The translations under genes and the position numbers were made by a program. The notes under the pieces are model-generated. The model worked only from the letters and a program-made list of their open reading frames with translations. It searched no databases and had not been told where the DNA came from. From assembly GCF_000002425.4 (NCBI RefSeq), contig NC_037255.1, positions 7,694,063 to 7,758,062 of the forward strand: a stretch of 64,000 nucleotides of DNA. The letters run 5' to 3'. Shown one piece after another: positions 13,770 through 27,577 of the stretch (positions within the stretch are counted from its first letter, which is position 1; the number at the start of each line of letters is the position of its first letter). This DNA comes from Physcomitrium patens. Its lineage: Eukaryota > Streptophyta > Bryopsida > Funariales > Funariaceae.

Positions 13770-13889
13770 ATGAGATCATGGACTAGAGGCTGTTCCAACC
13801 TCCTTGATTGTCATACTTTGCTTTCTGAGAAGCCGAAGTCGCTTCCAGTGCTGCGGGAATTAAACAAATATATCCCACATCTAAGAGAG
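13770..13889 (+). CDS. Possible first coding exon of an unrecognised gene
   Basis: A 40-codon frame starts MRSWTRGCSNLLDCH and ends LNKYIPHLRE, directly before a plausible donor (GAG/GTAATC). Its amino-acid make-up looks protein-like (balanced, Leu-rich, charged) compared with its neighbours. I do not recognise the family. No continuing exon was found before the AT-rich retroelement island begins near 14.2 kb. It may be a gene 5' end cut off by transposon insertions, an exon followed by a very long intron, or a chance frame. Confidence 0.3.
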
Positions 13890-13899
13890 GTAATCATAA

Positions 13900-16800
13900 G
13901 TTGTATCTGATTTGAATGAATGTCTCCTGATTAAGTACTACATAATGTTGCATTATTTTGACTGAGAAATCAATCTCGAAATTTTGGACATTTCATATGA
14001 AGTAATTAATTTGAACTACTTTGTTTATGCAATGTTCAAGTGTTTTAGCGATCATGGTTTCTGAGTAATTTTCCTTTACTTAATCTCAAGTGCACTTCAT
14101 AGTTAGGAGACAAGGAGAGAGGCTTTAACTTTTAAATGTTTTGATTGGCTGAATTTGAGAAGTCTCAATAAGTTGGGTCTATACTTTGAAAAGTTCAAAG
14201 ATCTTAAGAGGAAAAAACAATTTTTTACAAATAGAAATTTGTAAAAAATAGAATTATTATTTGTAAAAATATGTAATACTTACATAATACTTTATTGATA
14301 TAAAAAATATATTCTTAAAAAGATAAGATAGACATTTTTCTAAGGTTATTATTTAACTAATATTTATAGTAATATTTTTTAAATTATTGTTATTTCACTA
14401 ACATTAATAGTGGTATTGTTTTCTATAATAATTCCTTTTGTTAGATTGGAAAGAAAAGAAAAAAATAATATCTTTCTTTCTTATATTTTTAAGAATGTAT
14501 TTTATTTTATTTTTATTTTATGTTTTTGATAAAGTTGTATAAATTGATACAACTTCATGTTGGTTGATTTCTCGTCATACATTAATCAGAATGGAGATTT
14601 TTTTTAAATTAATTTATTTTAAAAATAATATTATATTTGATTAAAACATCATAATTACTTAAAGTAAAAAAATAATAAAAATAATAATTTGTGACGATTA
14701 TAAGAAATTCTTTTATTTCTAAAATATATATTTTGTTCTAAACTTTATACCAACTACAACTCACATATATTATTTTTGCACTCAATGGCATTAGTTTTTG
14801 CTTGTGTATATAAGAGTATATGTGTGTGTTTGTGTGTGTCTTTATAGTCATTACAAAGACTAGTTGAATTAAAAATTCTTGTAACAAGAAGATAAAAAGG
14901 TACTTATTTTTTGTTAGAAAATATTATAATTTAAAGATTATTGACTTTTTTCCTTGCATGTAGAGCTCCATCATTCTATTTGATAGTTAATCTATGTCCA
15001 AGATGGACAATAATCATGTGTTTGTCATTGCAAAGGTAACTTGTTGCATTTAGATTTTATAATATGATAACTAAGACATTGTCAACTTATTAAGAAACAT
15101 CATTGGCATTTTATTATATTTAGGAACTATACTCTATAAGTCATCATTTGCTTGTTTTGTATTATAATTTTATTTGTTGACCAAAGAAATATGTTCTTAC
15201 AAATATATTTGAGATGCAATTAGCAATAAGATAGTTTGAACATATTGCTAATGCATAATATATATTTTGCAAATGATTGAAAAGCAAGATATTCTCTCAA
15301 CTATATGGTTTTTTACAACTTGAAAATTTGGATGATCAATAAAAATAAAAGCCTTTTCAAAAAAGTATTTACAATAGTAGCTCTAATACCTAAAAAACAT
15401 TATAGAAGGATACTTACAAAAGTCATCACCACAAACCACTACCTTGCCTCTATAGAATAAACTAAGTATTTGCATGAGATAGTGCAAACTACAATTTATA
15501 GCTTTGATATAATGTCAATATTACATTGGTCTTTTTTCTCAAATAATGTGTTTTGTAATACAAATTTATTGAGCAAAATTACTCATATTAATAAATTTAT
15601 ATGACAAACTATTTTTATTGATAATAAGAATTAAAAAAACCAAATGTAATTTATGCCTACTATCTAAAATAGAAAATTATAATTCCATTTAAGACAACAA
15701 CTATAATAATGTCACAATAGCTCAAGTAGATGCAAGGAAATACAATGTTCAATTTTATTTTTATTTTTATAGAGCCATTTAATTAATTGAAAAAGTAAAT
15801 CATAAAATATGAATTTTAAATAAAATTAGTGATTGTTATAAATGCTTTTGTTTATCTAGTATTTAAAAAAATATATATATATTTCTATTAAGTTAGACTT
15901 GTAATTATTTATAATTGTAAGCATGTTGAATTTAGAGATGTAGATTAAAATGCTTACTGACAATGTAATGTCAGAATAGCATGTCAAAAGCAAAGTTTTT
16001 AAATCAAATAAAGACTAAATAATTTAGACTTTTTATATGAAAATATTCTATTCAACATTTTTTTTGTAGTAGCCATAGAACACAACAAGCAGCCTATAAT
16101 ATCAGATGTAATGCTCCACATATTATTCAATGAAATTCAAATGAAATAGATCTTATAACCATCACTAAGACTAAATAAAGAAAAAATGATCTTTAAATGA
16201 AATTGAAATAAAGTACATACTTTTAACAAATATACACCTATATTGACAAATAATATGGAATTTTTTCATAGATCATCTATATATGGTTTTGCAAGAATTT
16301 AATATGAATGATTTGACAAAAATAAGCATTTAAAAGCAAAGTATGAAATGCAACAAATAACACTTATAAAAATATTGATTTAAAACCAAAGTAACAAATG
16401 AATTGATTTAAAATCAAAGTATTTTGTAAGTGTTATTTGTTGCATTGCACCATGTATTGTAACTACAACTAAATCATTATTCCTATTTTTTTTATAAAAT
16501 GGTGTTAATTTGGCAAGTGTACTACCAAATATATAATCAAAAGCCATTTACAATGCATCTTGTTTTAGAAGGAGTTAATACCTTTGGTAGGACCAAATTA
16601 TCTTGCTTTTAGGTATTTTTTTATCTCATTTTTTTTCTTACAAAGTTCCATAGCAACTAAGTTGGGGCCTTTGTATACATACTTGAAGAAATATTTATCA
16701 TTGTTAATGCCAACAAATACTTCAGTATTGATATACATTAAAAATTTAATTAAAAAATATATTTTTAATCTAATATATTGGTAATTAAATACAAATATTA

Positions 16801-18940
16801 AAATATTTTGTAAAATCATTTGTTTGCAATCATAGTGGCAATAAACATCATAGCTATCTTCACCTTCTATTTTTTTTTACAAAACTTACAAATAAATCCT
16901 TTATTATACATGATATTTTTTATGCAAGAAATTTTTGGATATTTAATACTACATGGTCTATGCAAAAAACAGGTCTTAATTATTTTTGTTGAATTTTATA
17001 TTCTTAATAGAAAAACAATTCATATTATACTATATAATTTCTTACCTTTGTGTATATTATCTTTCAATTTCAAACAAAGACCAAAAAGAAGTGGATATAA
17101 GGTAGTTCTTTTTTTTTAGATATGCTTTTATCCAAACATATCTTACACCAACAACAAACCATCTTTTTTTGTTTACTTCTTAAAAAACAATTTCTTTTAT
17201 AGATTGTGAATCCAAAAAATCAAATTTGGCATGTCTTTTTTAAATTTATCCTTTCAATAAATATAAATTTATTTTTATATATTTAAAATTTTATATAAAT
17301 ATAATAAAAATATTAAGAATATCTTTTGATTAAACAATTATGATAAAATATGAGGAAGTATAAAGTTATAATAGAAGTTTAATGAAGCAAATACAAATGA
17401 GCTTTATACCTAATAAGAAAGGTTTTAAAATAATTAATTGTTTAAAATAAATTTCCATTTTTACCTCTTATGTATCACAAGTATATATATTTTTTTTAAT
17501 AATATAGACTTTCTAGTACGAACACACTAATAAATACTCCCACTATTAACAAATGAGTATTTAGCTCATTAGGCTACATTATGATTTAATAATCTACAAA
17601 AATTATGATAACTATTTAACTTTGTGTTGATTATTATTTACAATATATTGCTAATTTTCGACCATCCATAAAATATCTATTAAGAATCAATCATGTATAT
17701 AAATATTCTTTTAACAACAATTATCATAGCTTAATGATATGTTTTTTTTATGAACAAAAGAATATCATCAAAATTTACTAAGATAATAAAAAAATAACTT
17801 ATTTGAATAGTATTCAATCTAATATTTTTAATAGTAATATTTAATAATCTATTTTACAATTCTACTTTAAGTTTCTTTTAATTTAATGATATAAAGTTAA
17901 AAATATTTAATTTGATCTTATTAGTTATATCAAAAATATATTATTGCATCAATTGATCTCTTTTTGTATATAACTATTATAAGTAGGCGAATTTACAAAC
18001 ATAATCTATAGAAAGTCTTTATAGAGACTTGATAGTTTTTAACCATATCTTGGACATTTTTAGTCCTTCCAACTTTGTCTTTATTAAAATAGATCAAACA
18101 TTAGAATAAGTACATTTATAAATACTTTGATTTTTTTTTATTTATAATTGACAACCATATTATAATTATTAATTTTATCAATATTTTTATTAAAAAAACT
18201 TTAAGATTATATCTAATATAATTGCTTTATAATGACACTTTAAGGCTTCAAGAAGTAGTTTTTAGAACTATTTTCAAGTCTTTATTTGGATTAAAAATAA
18301 TATTATAAATTAAAAATTTAGAAGCATTAATATAAAAAATTATTCTACTAAATATTCAATAGAGGTTTTTGAATATACACGAAGAAGATTTTAGTTCAAA
18401 TTTTTTCAAATCTACATTTTTTTTATCAAGATATAGACATTTTCTTATAAAAATTATTGAAGAAATAAAACATTTGAAGTCTTTACACATAACATCAGCA
18501 TGATTGCCTACAAAGAGAGTATGAAGTAAGATAAATCTTATTTCCAATACCTATTACTTATAGATGGTGGTTGTTGCCCTTATCAACAACTTCCATTCTT
18601 TGACATTTATATACATCCAAGGATATATCAAGTATATCCTTTAGTATCTTATCTATTACAAAGATATGTATCTAGCATAACTTTTATACTTCTAGAATCC
18701 TTTGCTAACTCACCTACTTCAAGGATATTCTATAGCATATACTTTTTATTCTTATATAATCTTTGAATATTTTCTAATTGATTCTTTATTTCCTTAATCT
18801 TATTTCTTGGTCCTTGATCTCATTTCTTATTTATAGAATGGCATTTTTATATATTAAGAGACAATTCTTTGATCACTTATAACTTATTTAAAATAATATC
18901 ATCTATAAGATAATTTACTTTATTTTTTATTTTTACTTAT
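13900..18940. other. Very AT-rich decayed DNA, probably old transposon remains
   Basis: These 5 kb are extremely A/T-rich, with many homopolymer runs and almost no CpG. The open frames present (for example 16584-17119 plus and 18356-18547 minus) are low-complexity Ile/Phe/Lys/Asn strings with no domain motif. The composition matches the decayed retroelements that follow, so an origin as mutated transposons is likely, but no element end or domain can be shown. Confidence 0.5.
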
Positions 18941-18969
18941 TTATTTTAATACTCTTATTTTGCTATTGA

Positions 18970-19420
18970 TAAAAGACTTTCAATTTTAGTGCCTTTGTTA
19001 ATATGTGATGCCTATTCTTTATTAATGTCTTTGTCAACAAATTAGCAAGCATATCTTTTATTACATAATACTCTATGTCAATTACTTCCATTTCAATCTT
19101 CTTTTTTATGAAATAATGTTGAATTTCAATGTGCTTGATTCTTGAATGATATTTTGGATTCTTTGCAAAAACAAGATATTCTTAATTTTTACACTTCATT
19201 GAAGTGCATCTAATTGCATAAGTTCAATGTCTTCCAAAACTTGACTTAGCCATGTTGCCTCTATTGCATCATGGCTTACTCCCGTATACTCCAACTCCAT
19301 TGTAGACCTTGCAATTATCTTCTTAAATAAATCTTTGAAGTTGATTTATGTAGGTTTCTTCTTCTAAATTTCAATTCAAGAAAGCTGTCTTCACATCTAT
19401 TTGATGCATCTCAAAGTCCA
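18970..19420 (-). pseudogene. Copia reverse transcriptase start joined to RNase H end
   Basis: QIDVKTAFLN and NLEEETYINQL, typical of the early reverse-transcriptase palm, are followed within about 30 bp by IARSTMELEYTGVSHDAIEA, typical of the late RNase H domain. The segment ends with LANLLTKTL. The catalytic YVDD region that should lie between is absent, so an internal deletion is likely. Confidence 0.72.
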
Positions 19421-20103
19421 TTGTTGTTCCAATTGTTACAATGATTCTAATGGTGGTGAATTTGGCTAAGAGAGCAAATATTTCATTAAAATCAATATCA
19501 AAAACTTGTAACTATCTTTTAGCAACCAATTTAATCTTATATCTTATAACATTGTTCATTGGATCCTTCTTAATTTTAAACATCTACTTACATCTAATTG
19601 ACGATTATTTTGATGACAGTTCTATTGTTTATGAATGACTTGTATTCTTTTCTATGGTCTTCTCCTACTCTATAGTATCTACATATTTCATTATATACTA
19701 TAAATTCAATGGATTACAAATGATTGCAATATTGACATGTTTTTTACTTACTTAAAAAAACATGATTCTTCTATCATTTACTAAGTAGTCTTCTTTCTCT
19801 CAAAGGTTATTTCTTTTCATTTAATAGAGATTTATCTTTATACACTCTAATATCTCTTGCAAGCTTTTTTTGTCTTAAAACTTATTTATTTACTTTCAAA
19901 AGTTGGTATTCTTCATTATTATCATCTTCAATATCTTAATTGTTTTCATTGTTGGTTTTATGAATTTTTTAGGAACATTGGTCTTTCTTATTTGTTTCTT
20001 TACCTTGATTTGCATTTCTACCATTATCTTTGTCAACATCTTTTTCTTCTTTATTTACTAAAATTAAAGATGTATCCACAAATACATCAATGTTTCAACT
20101 CGA

Positions 20104-21240
20104 TCACATCTTTAAATATTCACAAGCATTCTTATGTTTTAAAATTTTAATATCATAAATTTTGATGATCTTCTTGGTATCTAAATACATTAAAGTATAT
20201 GGTATGGTATCTTTACAATATTCAACAAATATATATTTTCTACCTTTTGCATTAAGTTTGGACCTCATACAATATAATATTTTTATATAAGCACTGTATT
20301 CAAAAGACTTTATGTATAAAATGTAAGGTTTCTTATGACTACAAACTTCATCTATAATCATTGATCTGAGTATGTTTGTAGAACACCTATTCTTTGTGTA
20401 TACTACATTTATCATGACTTTTATCCAAAATTCATATCTAAAATATTGAATATGAAATATACTCTTTGATATCTCTACAATGATTTGATTTTTTCTTTCA
20501 ACAACTTTATTTTGTTATAAATTATTAGAAATAGATGCTTATCTTGTAATATCTTAAATCTTTAAGAACTTATCAAAATACTTAGTTATATATTCACTTC
20601 CATTATCCATATGCAATACTTTGAACTTGCAATGACATTACTTCTTTACAAGTACTTTAAATTCTTTAAACCTTAAAAAATATTCAATCTTCGCTTTAAA
20701 GATATAAATCCATATCTTTCTTAAAAAATCATTAATAAAGATAATTTAGTATGTTTTTCTTCCAATTAATGGCATCTTCAAAGATCTACAAATATCGAAA
20801 TATACAATCTCCAAGAATATAGTTGCATATGTTGCAACTTTACTTAGAAATAAAGGCTTTTGTTGTTTGCCTTGTATACAACCTTCATAAATAAATATCA
20901 TGGCATTTTAGCTTATTTGACCAAGATTCAAGATACTTACTATAGATTAGAATTTTTTTATGCTTTTTAAATTTAATGACCAAGTCTTTGATGCCAAATA
21001 CCAAATTTGTCTTGATCTTGTAGAAACTTAGTAAATGCCACTATTTCTACTCCATCAACTTTTTTGCAACTAATGCAATAGAGATTGCTACTTTTAAAGC
21101 CTCTAGAAACAACTTCTCTATTCAATGCTCTCACAAAAAATCCATTCATGTCAAATTGAATCTTACAACTGTGTGAAACAAGTTTGCTTACCAAATAAAA
21201 AGATTCTTCTTCATCTTTGGCACATATAAGACTTTTTTTA
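20104..21240 (-). pseudogene. Copia gag–pre-integrase and integrase remnant
   Basis: The minus-strand reading, broken by stops and frame changes, shows the pre-integrase zinc-finger start (IWHQRLGH), integrase catalytic-region signatures (DNGSEY, VVERKNQIIVEI) and the post-catalytic block common to copia integrases (YIFVEYCKDTIPYTLMYLD). It is part of the copia relic and cannot encode a working enzyme. Confidence 0.78.
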
Positions 21241-21324
21241 ATATAATCTTTTTGATTTGATTCTTCATAATAATCTCTATTACAATAGAGCCAATTTCAA
21301 TGGCTTGTACTATGCAATTTTTTC

Positions 21325-21848
21325 TCAATCAAGACATAAATCACAATAATAAAATCCTCAAAATACTCTTATGTTATTCAACAAGAATATATATTCACTT
21401 TAAATAATATAACATTAGAACTAGAATAGCTAAAAGAAAAGAAGAATAAAAAATCTTGAAATTAGATTAAGAGAAAGAAATGCATTGATTAAAGTGAAGA
21501 AGACTTCATTCTTGCTTCCATATATATTATCTAATTAAAAATTATATGATAATATTCTATAAGATTTTTGACATATAATTAACTTTTAAGATGCATGTTT
21601 AACTTACAAGATAAGTTTTTTATATGTGTGCTACATAGTTAGCTTGTACTACAAACTACTAATACATACAACACATGGCTAACTTGTCGGCCAAATTTCT
21701 AACCTATCAAACATCTATAAATATATTTAAAGTTAAATCTACATCTATAAAGCTTCTTAAAATCTTTATAATAAGATATTATTAAATTTATCTATATTTA
21801 TTATCTATATTATACTTCTTATTTGGATAATAATAAATATTTGTGATA
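21325..21848 (-). repeat. 3' LTR of the old gypsy element
   Basis: It shares an ordered series of blocks with the LTR at 27223-27577, including the CCTCAAAATACTC region, the TTAGCTTGTAC region and AACTTGT[C/T]GGCCAAATTTCTAACCT. It ends TTTGTGATA, followed by TAATTCTTCCTAGA, a decayed polypurine tract in minus orientation. The left limit is uncertain by about 10 bp. Confidence 0.7.
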
Positions 21849-23199
21849 TAATTCTTCCTAGAGATGAGTTCTACAAAGAGCAGTAATCATATATTGAAAA
21901 AGTCCAAAATGTAAAAAATTGTATTTGCCAAATATTCTAATCTTTGTTTTATTTGAAGATGGTTAATAGGTTATATTAGTTATTGATAGTATTTCATATC
22001 AAGATTGAAATACCACCCTAATATTTGATCATTGTTAAGGCCTCTATAACTCTCTTTAAATAAAAAATTTGAAATACTATGAGAAGTAATTTCTACTTCT
22101 AATAATATCACCAAATATCATGAGTCTCTTCTAAGGTCATAATACTAAATACATTGTATTTTACCATCTATTTAAAGAAGATCATATTATTATTAAAGGT
22201 CTCTATCTTTATTTAATTGTCTTGAAGGTTGTGATAATTCCAATGTCTTGTGCATTAATTCAACAAATAATAGTTCTAAAATTAAATTTGCTAGTTGTTG
22301 ATTGTCTATGTCTTTAACACCACAAATATACATAAATTATAAAAAAATAAAAGATAGAATGAATATTTTTGTAAATATTATTTTTTATAGTGAAAATTTA
22401 TAATTTTTTATCTTAATTTTAATAGATATTAGCAATAAATAGTATTAATATTTTTTTTGAATTTACAAGATTCTTGGTTGGCTCCTATGTACAATTTATT
22501 AATATCATAATTTTACTAATAAACAAGATATTTCAATCCATTTTGGCAATGCCTTAAGTCTAAGACTTTTTTAATATCAAATTTTTAGTTATTGTTTACT
22601 TCTAAAGAAAGAAGTGGCATTTGTCTTCTTCTTAGTATATCTATTATCTTCTATGGCTCAAGAAGAGACACATGGAATATAATATGGATCTTCATAGACT
22701 CTAATGGATGCAATTGATAAGCAATCGGATAGATCTATTTATAAATAAGAAATGGTACAAGTTTATAGTAATCTAACTTATTACAAGGATAAATAATCTT
22801 GATATTATGACAAAATAATCATACCTTGTTGCCAATATTGAATTGAGGTTATTTCTTGCAATAAAAATCTATGTTGATCTTTTGTCCTTCTTAAGCTTCT
22901 TTTAATTATGTCATTATTATTGCATGTAGCTTCAATAAATGATTTTTTAAATCTTCTACTATAAGATTATTAATTTTTGAAAACAAATATATTAAGCTAT
23001 GAATAATATCCATAATTAAAAATATATATATTTGTTAAATGAAAAAATATATTATATTATTATAAATAAATTCTACTAACAGAAAAAAAATTGTTTAATC
23101 ATCTCATTGATACTTGATGGTATATCTCAAATATTGCTCCAAAACTTAATTCACATGCTTTGTTTAACCATCAATTTGAAAATAAAAAGTCAAAATAGT

Positions 23200-26010
23200 T
23201 GTATATAAATTTTTAGAATCTAATTTTTTTTGAAGTCTTGATACAATTTGATTTTTTTTTATTTAATATAATATTTTTTAGCAATGCATGATAGCAATAG
23301 ATTTTTTCAAAAAAAAGCTTAATTATTTTTACACTTATAATAGATTTTGTGCATAGTACAAAATATGTCATTTTGGTGAAACAATCTACTATTACAAATA
23401 TAGAGTTATAAGAATATGAGACTAGAAGATCCATAATAACATCCATAAAAATAAAAGACCATAATTATTTTATAATAGATAATAGTTGAAGAAGTCTATA
23501 AGGTCAATGTCAAGGAGTTTTTGATTTTAAATAAATATCACATGATTGTATAAAGTCTTTATTTTTTTTATAAATTTGAGACCACAATTTTTTTTTAAAT
23601 ATTAATTATAAATTCTTATATTCAAAATATTTTGTAATTGGAAAGTCATGACAAACTTGAATAATATATAATTATTCTTCACCTTCTAAAATATATAAGC
23701 ATCCATTAAAATAAAATAGATTATTTTTAGATTCAAACTTAAAAGTATCATAGAATTTAGAAGAATTATTTTTAAAATTATAATTAAGACAATAAAAGGA
23801 CATAATAAATTTAACCTACTTGAAAAAGATTGAATTAATATTTAATGTTGATTTCATTGCTCAAAGATAAAATTACTTTGGTTTCAAAAAATTATTTTTT
23901 ATTGATTAAAAGTTTTATTTTTTTCTTTTCTACAAAATAAGAATGTTTTGAAAGGACGTTTGACAAATCTTATTATTTTTTAAGTCAAAAAGTGAACTTA
24001 AAATTAAATTTTGATAAAGACATGATCAAATGGACTTAGTGACAATTCAAAATACATGTTGCTATAAAATACTTGAGGTTCTTAAGATTCATATATATGA
24101 TGATAGAATTGAAAGTGCCTTCTAAGTAATAATGTCATTCTTAAAATGAATCCACAATTGTAAGAAGTTCTTTGTTGTTGATCTTATAGTTGATTTTGGT
24201 GTTGAAATTTTTTTAGAATATAAAGCTATTAGATAAAAATTTTCATCTATTCCTATATGTGATAGTATTATATCTAAAACAAAGTCCAATATGTCTCTTT
24301 TTGTGAATAATGCCTTAAAAAAATTGAAAAAATAGAAAATTGGTGCAAAAATAAAAATTGTCTTCAAAGCTTCAAAAGATATCTCAACTTCTTTGGTCCA
24401 CTCAAGTTTGAATTTATATGTCAAATGTGTTAAAAAAGCAGCAACTTGAAAAAAAATTGATGAAAATTCAATGGTAATTGGCAAATTCCAAGAAATATTG
24501 AACATTTGTTATCATTTTTGAAACCTTCCAATCCATGATAGTTTGGATATTCTTGAATCTATTATAAGGCTATTATTTAAAATAATATATTATAAGAAGT
24601 CAAATTTAATAGTACATAATATATACTAATTTATTTTTATATATTCTTGTATTTCTAAGTTTTTATAACATACAACAAACATGAAGTTCATGTTTTTTTA
24701 TTTTTTTGGAATAGATTAGAATTTTGTTTCAATATCAAATAATAAAATCATCAAAAATTTCTTAAATAACACATCTATTAGATGTTAAAAAGAAACTAAT
24801 ATATTTTTGAATTCAAAAGTCATGACATTATATTTGAATTTGCCATATCAATTTTAAAATAAAATCTTTTATTCATCTATTTTTTGATGCATATCCAATT
24901 ATATGCTCTTCATAGATCTATTTTTGTATAGATCTTTGTTTAATTGAGTTAATTAATAAGTTTTAAAATCAAATTTAAAAGATCTTTATTTTTTATAGTA
25001 ATCTTGTTGACTCCTCAATAATCTACATACATCCATAAAGATTCATCTATTTTCTTCACAAATAAGATAGAAGCTCTTATTGGAGATTTAGAATGGTATA
25101 TGTGGTTCTTAACTAAATTCTTATCAATATACTGTTTAAGTGCTATCAACTCATTTTGCAATAAGTAATTGGTCCAAATGGTAGTTGAACTATTTTTTGA
25201 AGCTCTATTCAACAATTAAATGGACAATGCTTTGGAAAGATATTTGCATTTTTTTTCAAAAACATCTTCATAATCTTGAAATTGGTTTGTAATGCAGCTT
25301 GTAGACTTTCTACTATTAAAAATAGTTGTGGCATATATAGCAAAAAATAACCATTCTTTTGCAACATGTATGAAAGTTCTTGCACCTATCAATAAAAGTT
25401 TGGTTGTTTTGGACTTATTGATTTTTACTTGACTATTAAAATTTTAGATTAAACTATAGAAAAAATTAAAATTATAAAAAATATAATCTATTTGAAGATT
25501 GTACTTTTCTATCTATAATAATCCTAAAATAATTAGGTTATAAAGAAATCTAACCATATTAAATTATACTAAATTATTTTGACTATTAATTGCTACAAAT
25601 TAAATATTTTTTTTTATAGATAATATCTTTAAAAGACAACAAATGACTATCTATTACTTCTACATGTAGAAATTTGGTTTTCTTCACTTAAGATATTTTT
25701 TGATTATTAAAAAAGACTTTGTCTATTAAATAAGCTGATCCTCTTGAATCTAATAAGGTTAAGACTTTGTAATTTTTTGGTGTTAAAAAAATTTCTATTG
25801 TAAAGAAAAGTAAGATATCTAAGAAGAAAATATGATATTTGCTAAATATTATATAAGATTTTAGCTACTTGGTCTTTATCATAATTAAAATAAATAAATA
25901 AATAAATAAATAATACATTGTCCTCTTTGGCAAGTATACTCCTCATTTTTTTGATTATGTTATTTTTTTTGACAATGTTGAGCAATATGCTTATATTCTC
26001 CATAATATAA
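23200..26010 (-). pseudogene. Gag-pol remnant of the old gypsy element
   Basis: From right to left it holds zinc knuckle, protease, reverse transcriptase, RNase H and integrase fragments in the normal Ty3/gypsy order. Recognisable short strings are LLDSRGSAYLIDKVF (the active-site DSG reads DSR), SILFVKKIDESLWMYVDY, FEALKTIFIFAPIFYF and IVDCFTKMTYFVLCT. Every domain carries stops, so no product is expected. Confidence 0.75.
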
Positions 26011-27222
26011 GCACAAATCTTTTTTATTCTATTGAATCTTTTTTAGTTCAATAAGAGATTTGAAACATACCATGTCATTTGCATAGATTTTGATGTTGAT
26101 GAAAAAGCTTCTATAAACTTAGAAGTTATTGCCATGACTTAATTTATACCTCTCCAATCAAATCTTTGTTCTTAATGTCTTTTAAAGAATCAATTATTGC
26201 ACGCAATGGCTTAAGCAATAAATTATTCTAATGAGTGTGAATTTAACATTATAAACAATATTTCTTTGGCATTATCTTTTAATCCATGTCAAAATTGATT
26301 TAATGAAAGCATTCTCATTTTAATCTATATTACAAACCAGGTTTTGGAATTTAACAACATATATAATGGCTGAATGTAATCTTTCTTGTAAGGATAAAAA
26401 TTTGATCTCTGCTATCTTTTTTCAATCACTTTCTTTAAACTACGTCGCAAATACTTCTAAGAATAAATTTAGATCATGGAAGAATTATGAATTATTTTCT
26501 ATTGTAAGTGTTAATTTAAAAGAAATAACTTTTTAATAAAAGTACTTCTATAGATCTAGCTTGAATAAATCTATTAAAGTATTGAAAAAGATAAAATCTT
26601 AGATTGAGCTTCACTTATTGTAAAAATCCTCAAAATTTTGATCTTGTTCCATCATAGGTGCACCATTGAACTTCTATGACATACTTTATCATTTTATTTT
26701 TATTTTTATTTTTTTTCATACTTATAATAATAAGACTTCTTGAATTTAGTTATTAAATTAATCTATTTATTTTTTCTCAATGGCATAAGTTCTTAGTATA
26801 GACTTTGAACTTCATTGTTGACTTTTTTTATAGGTGTAGGAATACTATCTTCATGATTGGCATTAGAAATACATGAAATTTCAACCCAAAGAATATTAAC
26901 AAGCTTGTGAAGATCTATAATAGTTACAAAGCTTTATTCTTTTTTGTTGAGAGTAGCATCTATAATTTTTTCTTCTATATAAAACTTAAAAAAAATCTAA
27001 AAATTAAATTAGAAGAATATAATCTACAACTTCTAATATCAAATAAAAATTTCTACAAAGAAGAGATAGTCTACTCTTTTTAATAAAAAAATTAGAGTTA
27101 GAGATTTAATAGTTGGTTTAAAGGTAGATAGTTGGCAATCTTCAAAATACAACAATAAAAGTGTAGTAATTTACTTATTTCTAAAACAAAGCAAGAACAA
27201 TGAATTAGCACTTCTATGAAAT

Positions 27223-27577
27223 TGTTAACAATATGAATTACAACAATAAAACCCTCAAAATACTCTAATGTCATTAAAAAAGAGTAAATATTTATTCAAA
27301 GTAGTATAATATTAGGGCCTCCAACATATGTCTAACTTATAAGATAAGTTTTTTATGTATTACATGGTTAGCTTGTACCACAAGTTACCAACATGTATAA
27401 TATGTAGCTAACTTGTTGGCCAAATTTCTAACCTACCAATCAACTACAAACATATCTAAAGTCAAATATGCATTGATAAAGCTTCTAAGAAGCTTTGCAA
27501 CAAGATATCATCAAATCTACCTACATTTCTTCTCTATCTAACACTTTTTATCTAAGTGATTATGTATGTCCATGACA
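27223..27577 (-). repeat. 5' LTR of the old gypsy element, internally deleted
   Basis: It starts TGTTAACAATATG and ends CCATGACA. It is about 170 bp shorter than its partner at 21325-21848, because a block containing the TGGAATGGCTATTGCC-type region of this LTR family is missing in its middle. Confidence 0.68.

Larger units (their letters stand above)
18950..21260 (-). mobile_element. Truncated Ty1/copia retrotransposon relic
   Basis: On the minus strand the copia order can be followed despite stops. A gag–pre-integrase segment (FGIWHQRLGH) lies at about 20973-21240, an integrase core with DNGSEYITKYF and VVERKNQ at about 20400-20700, and the integrase C-terminal region (AKGRKYIFVEY...YDIKIL) at 20104-20415. 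The start of reverse transcriptase (QIDVKTAFLN) lies at about 19345-19420, and the end of RNase H (IARSTMELEYTGVSHDAIEATWL, then HSRIKHIEIQHYF and LANLLTKTL) at about 18970-19330. Most of the reverse transcriptase is missing. No LTR was identified. The right side abuts the gypsy element at about 21.3 kb. Confidence 0.8.
21325..27577 (-). mobile_element. Old Ty3/gypsy LTR retrotransposon, heavily decayed
   Basis: The element is read on the minus strand: 5' LTR at right (about 27223-27577) and 3' LTR at left (about 21325-21848). The internal order is zinc-knuckle remnant near 25960-26010, protease remnant (LLDSRGSAYLIDKVF) near 25720-25770, reverse-transcriptase start (ILFVKKIDESLWMYVDY) at 25015-25215, RNase H region at 24122-24505 and integrase core (YNSIFVIVDCFTKMTYFV) at 23213-23446. 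Stops and frame shifts are frequent and the whole is strongly AT-shifted. It is the same family as the element at 29979-36346. Its outer ends are approximate, and no target duplication was found. Confidence 0.82.

Noticed and set aside
16584-17119. Open frames on both strands in AT-rich DNA
   Set aside because: Low-complexity Ile/Phe/Lys/Tyr strings without any motif, expected by chance at this base composition.
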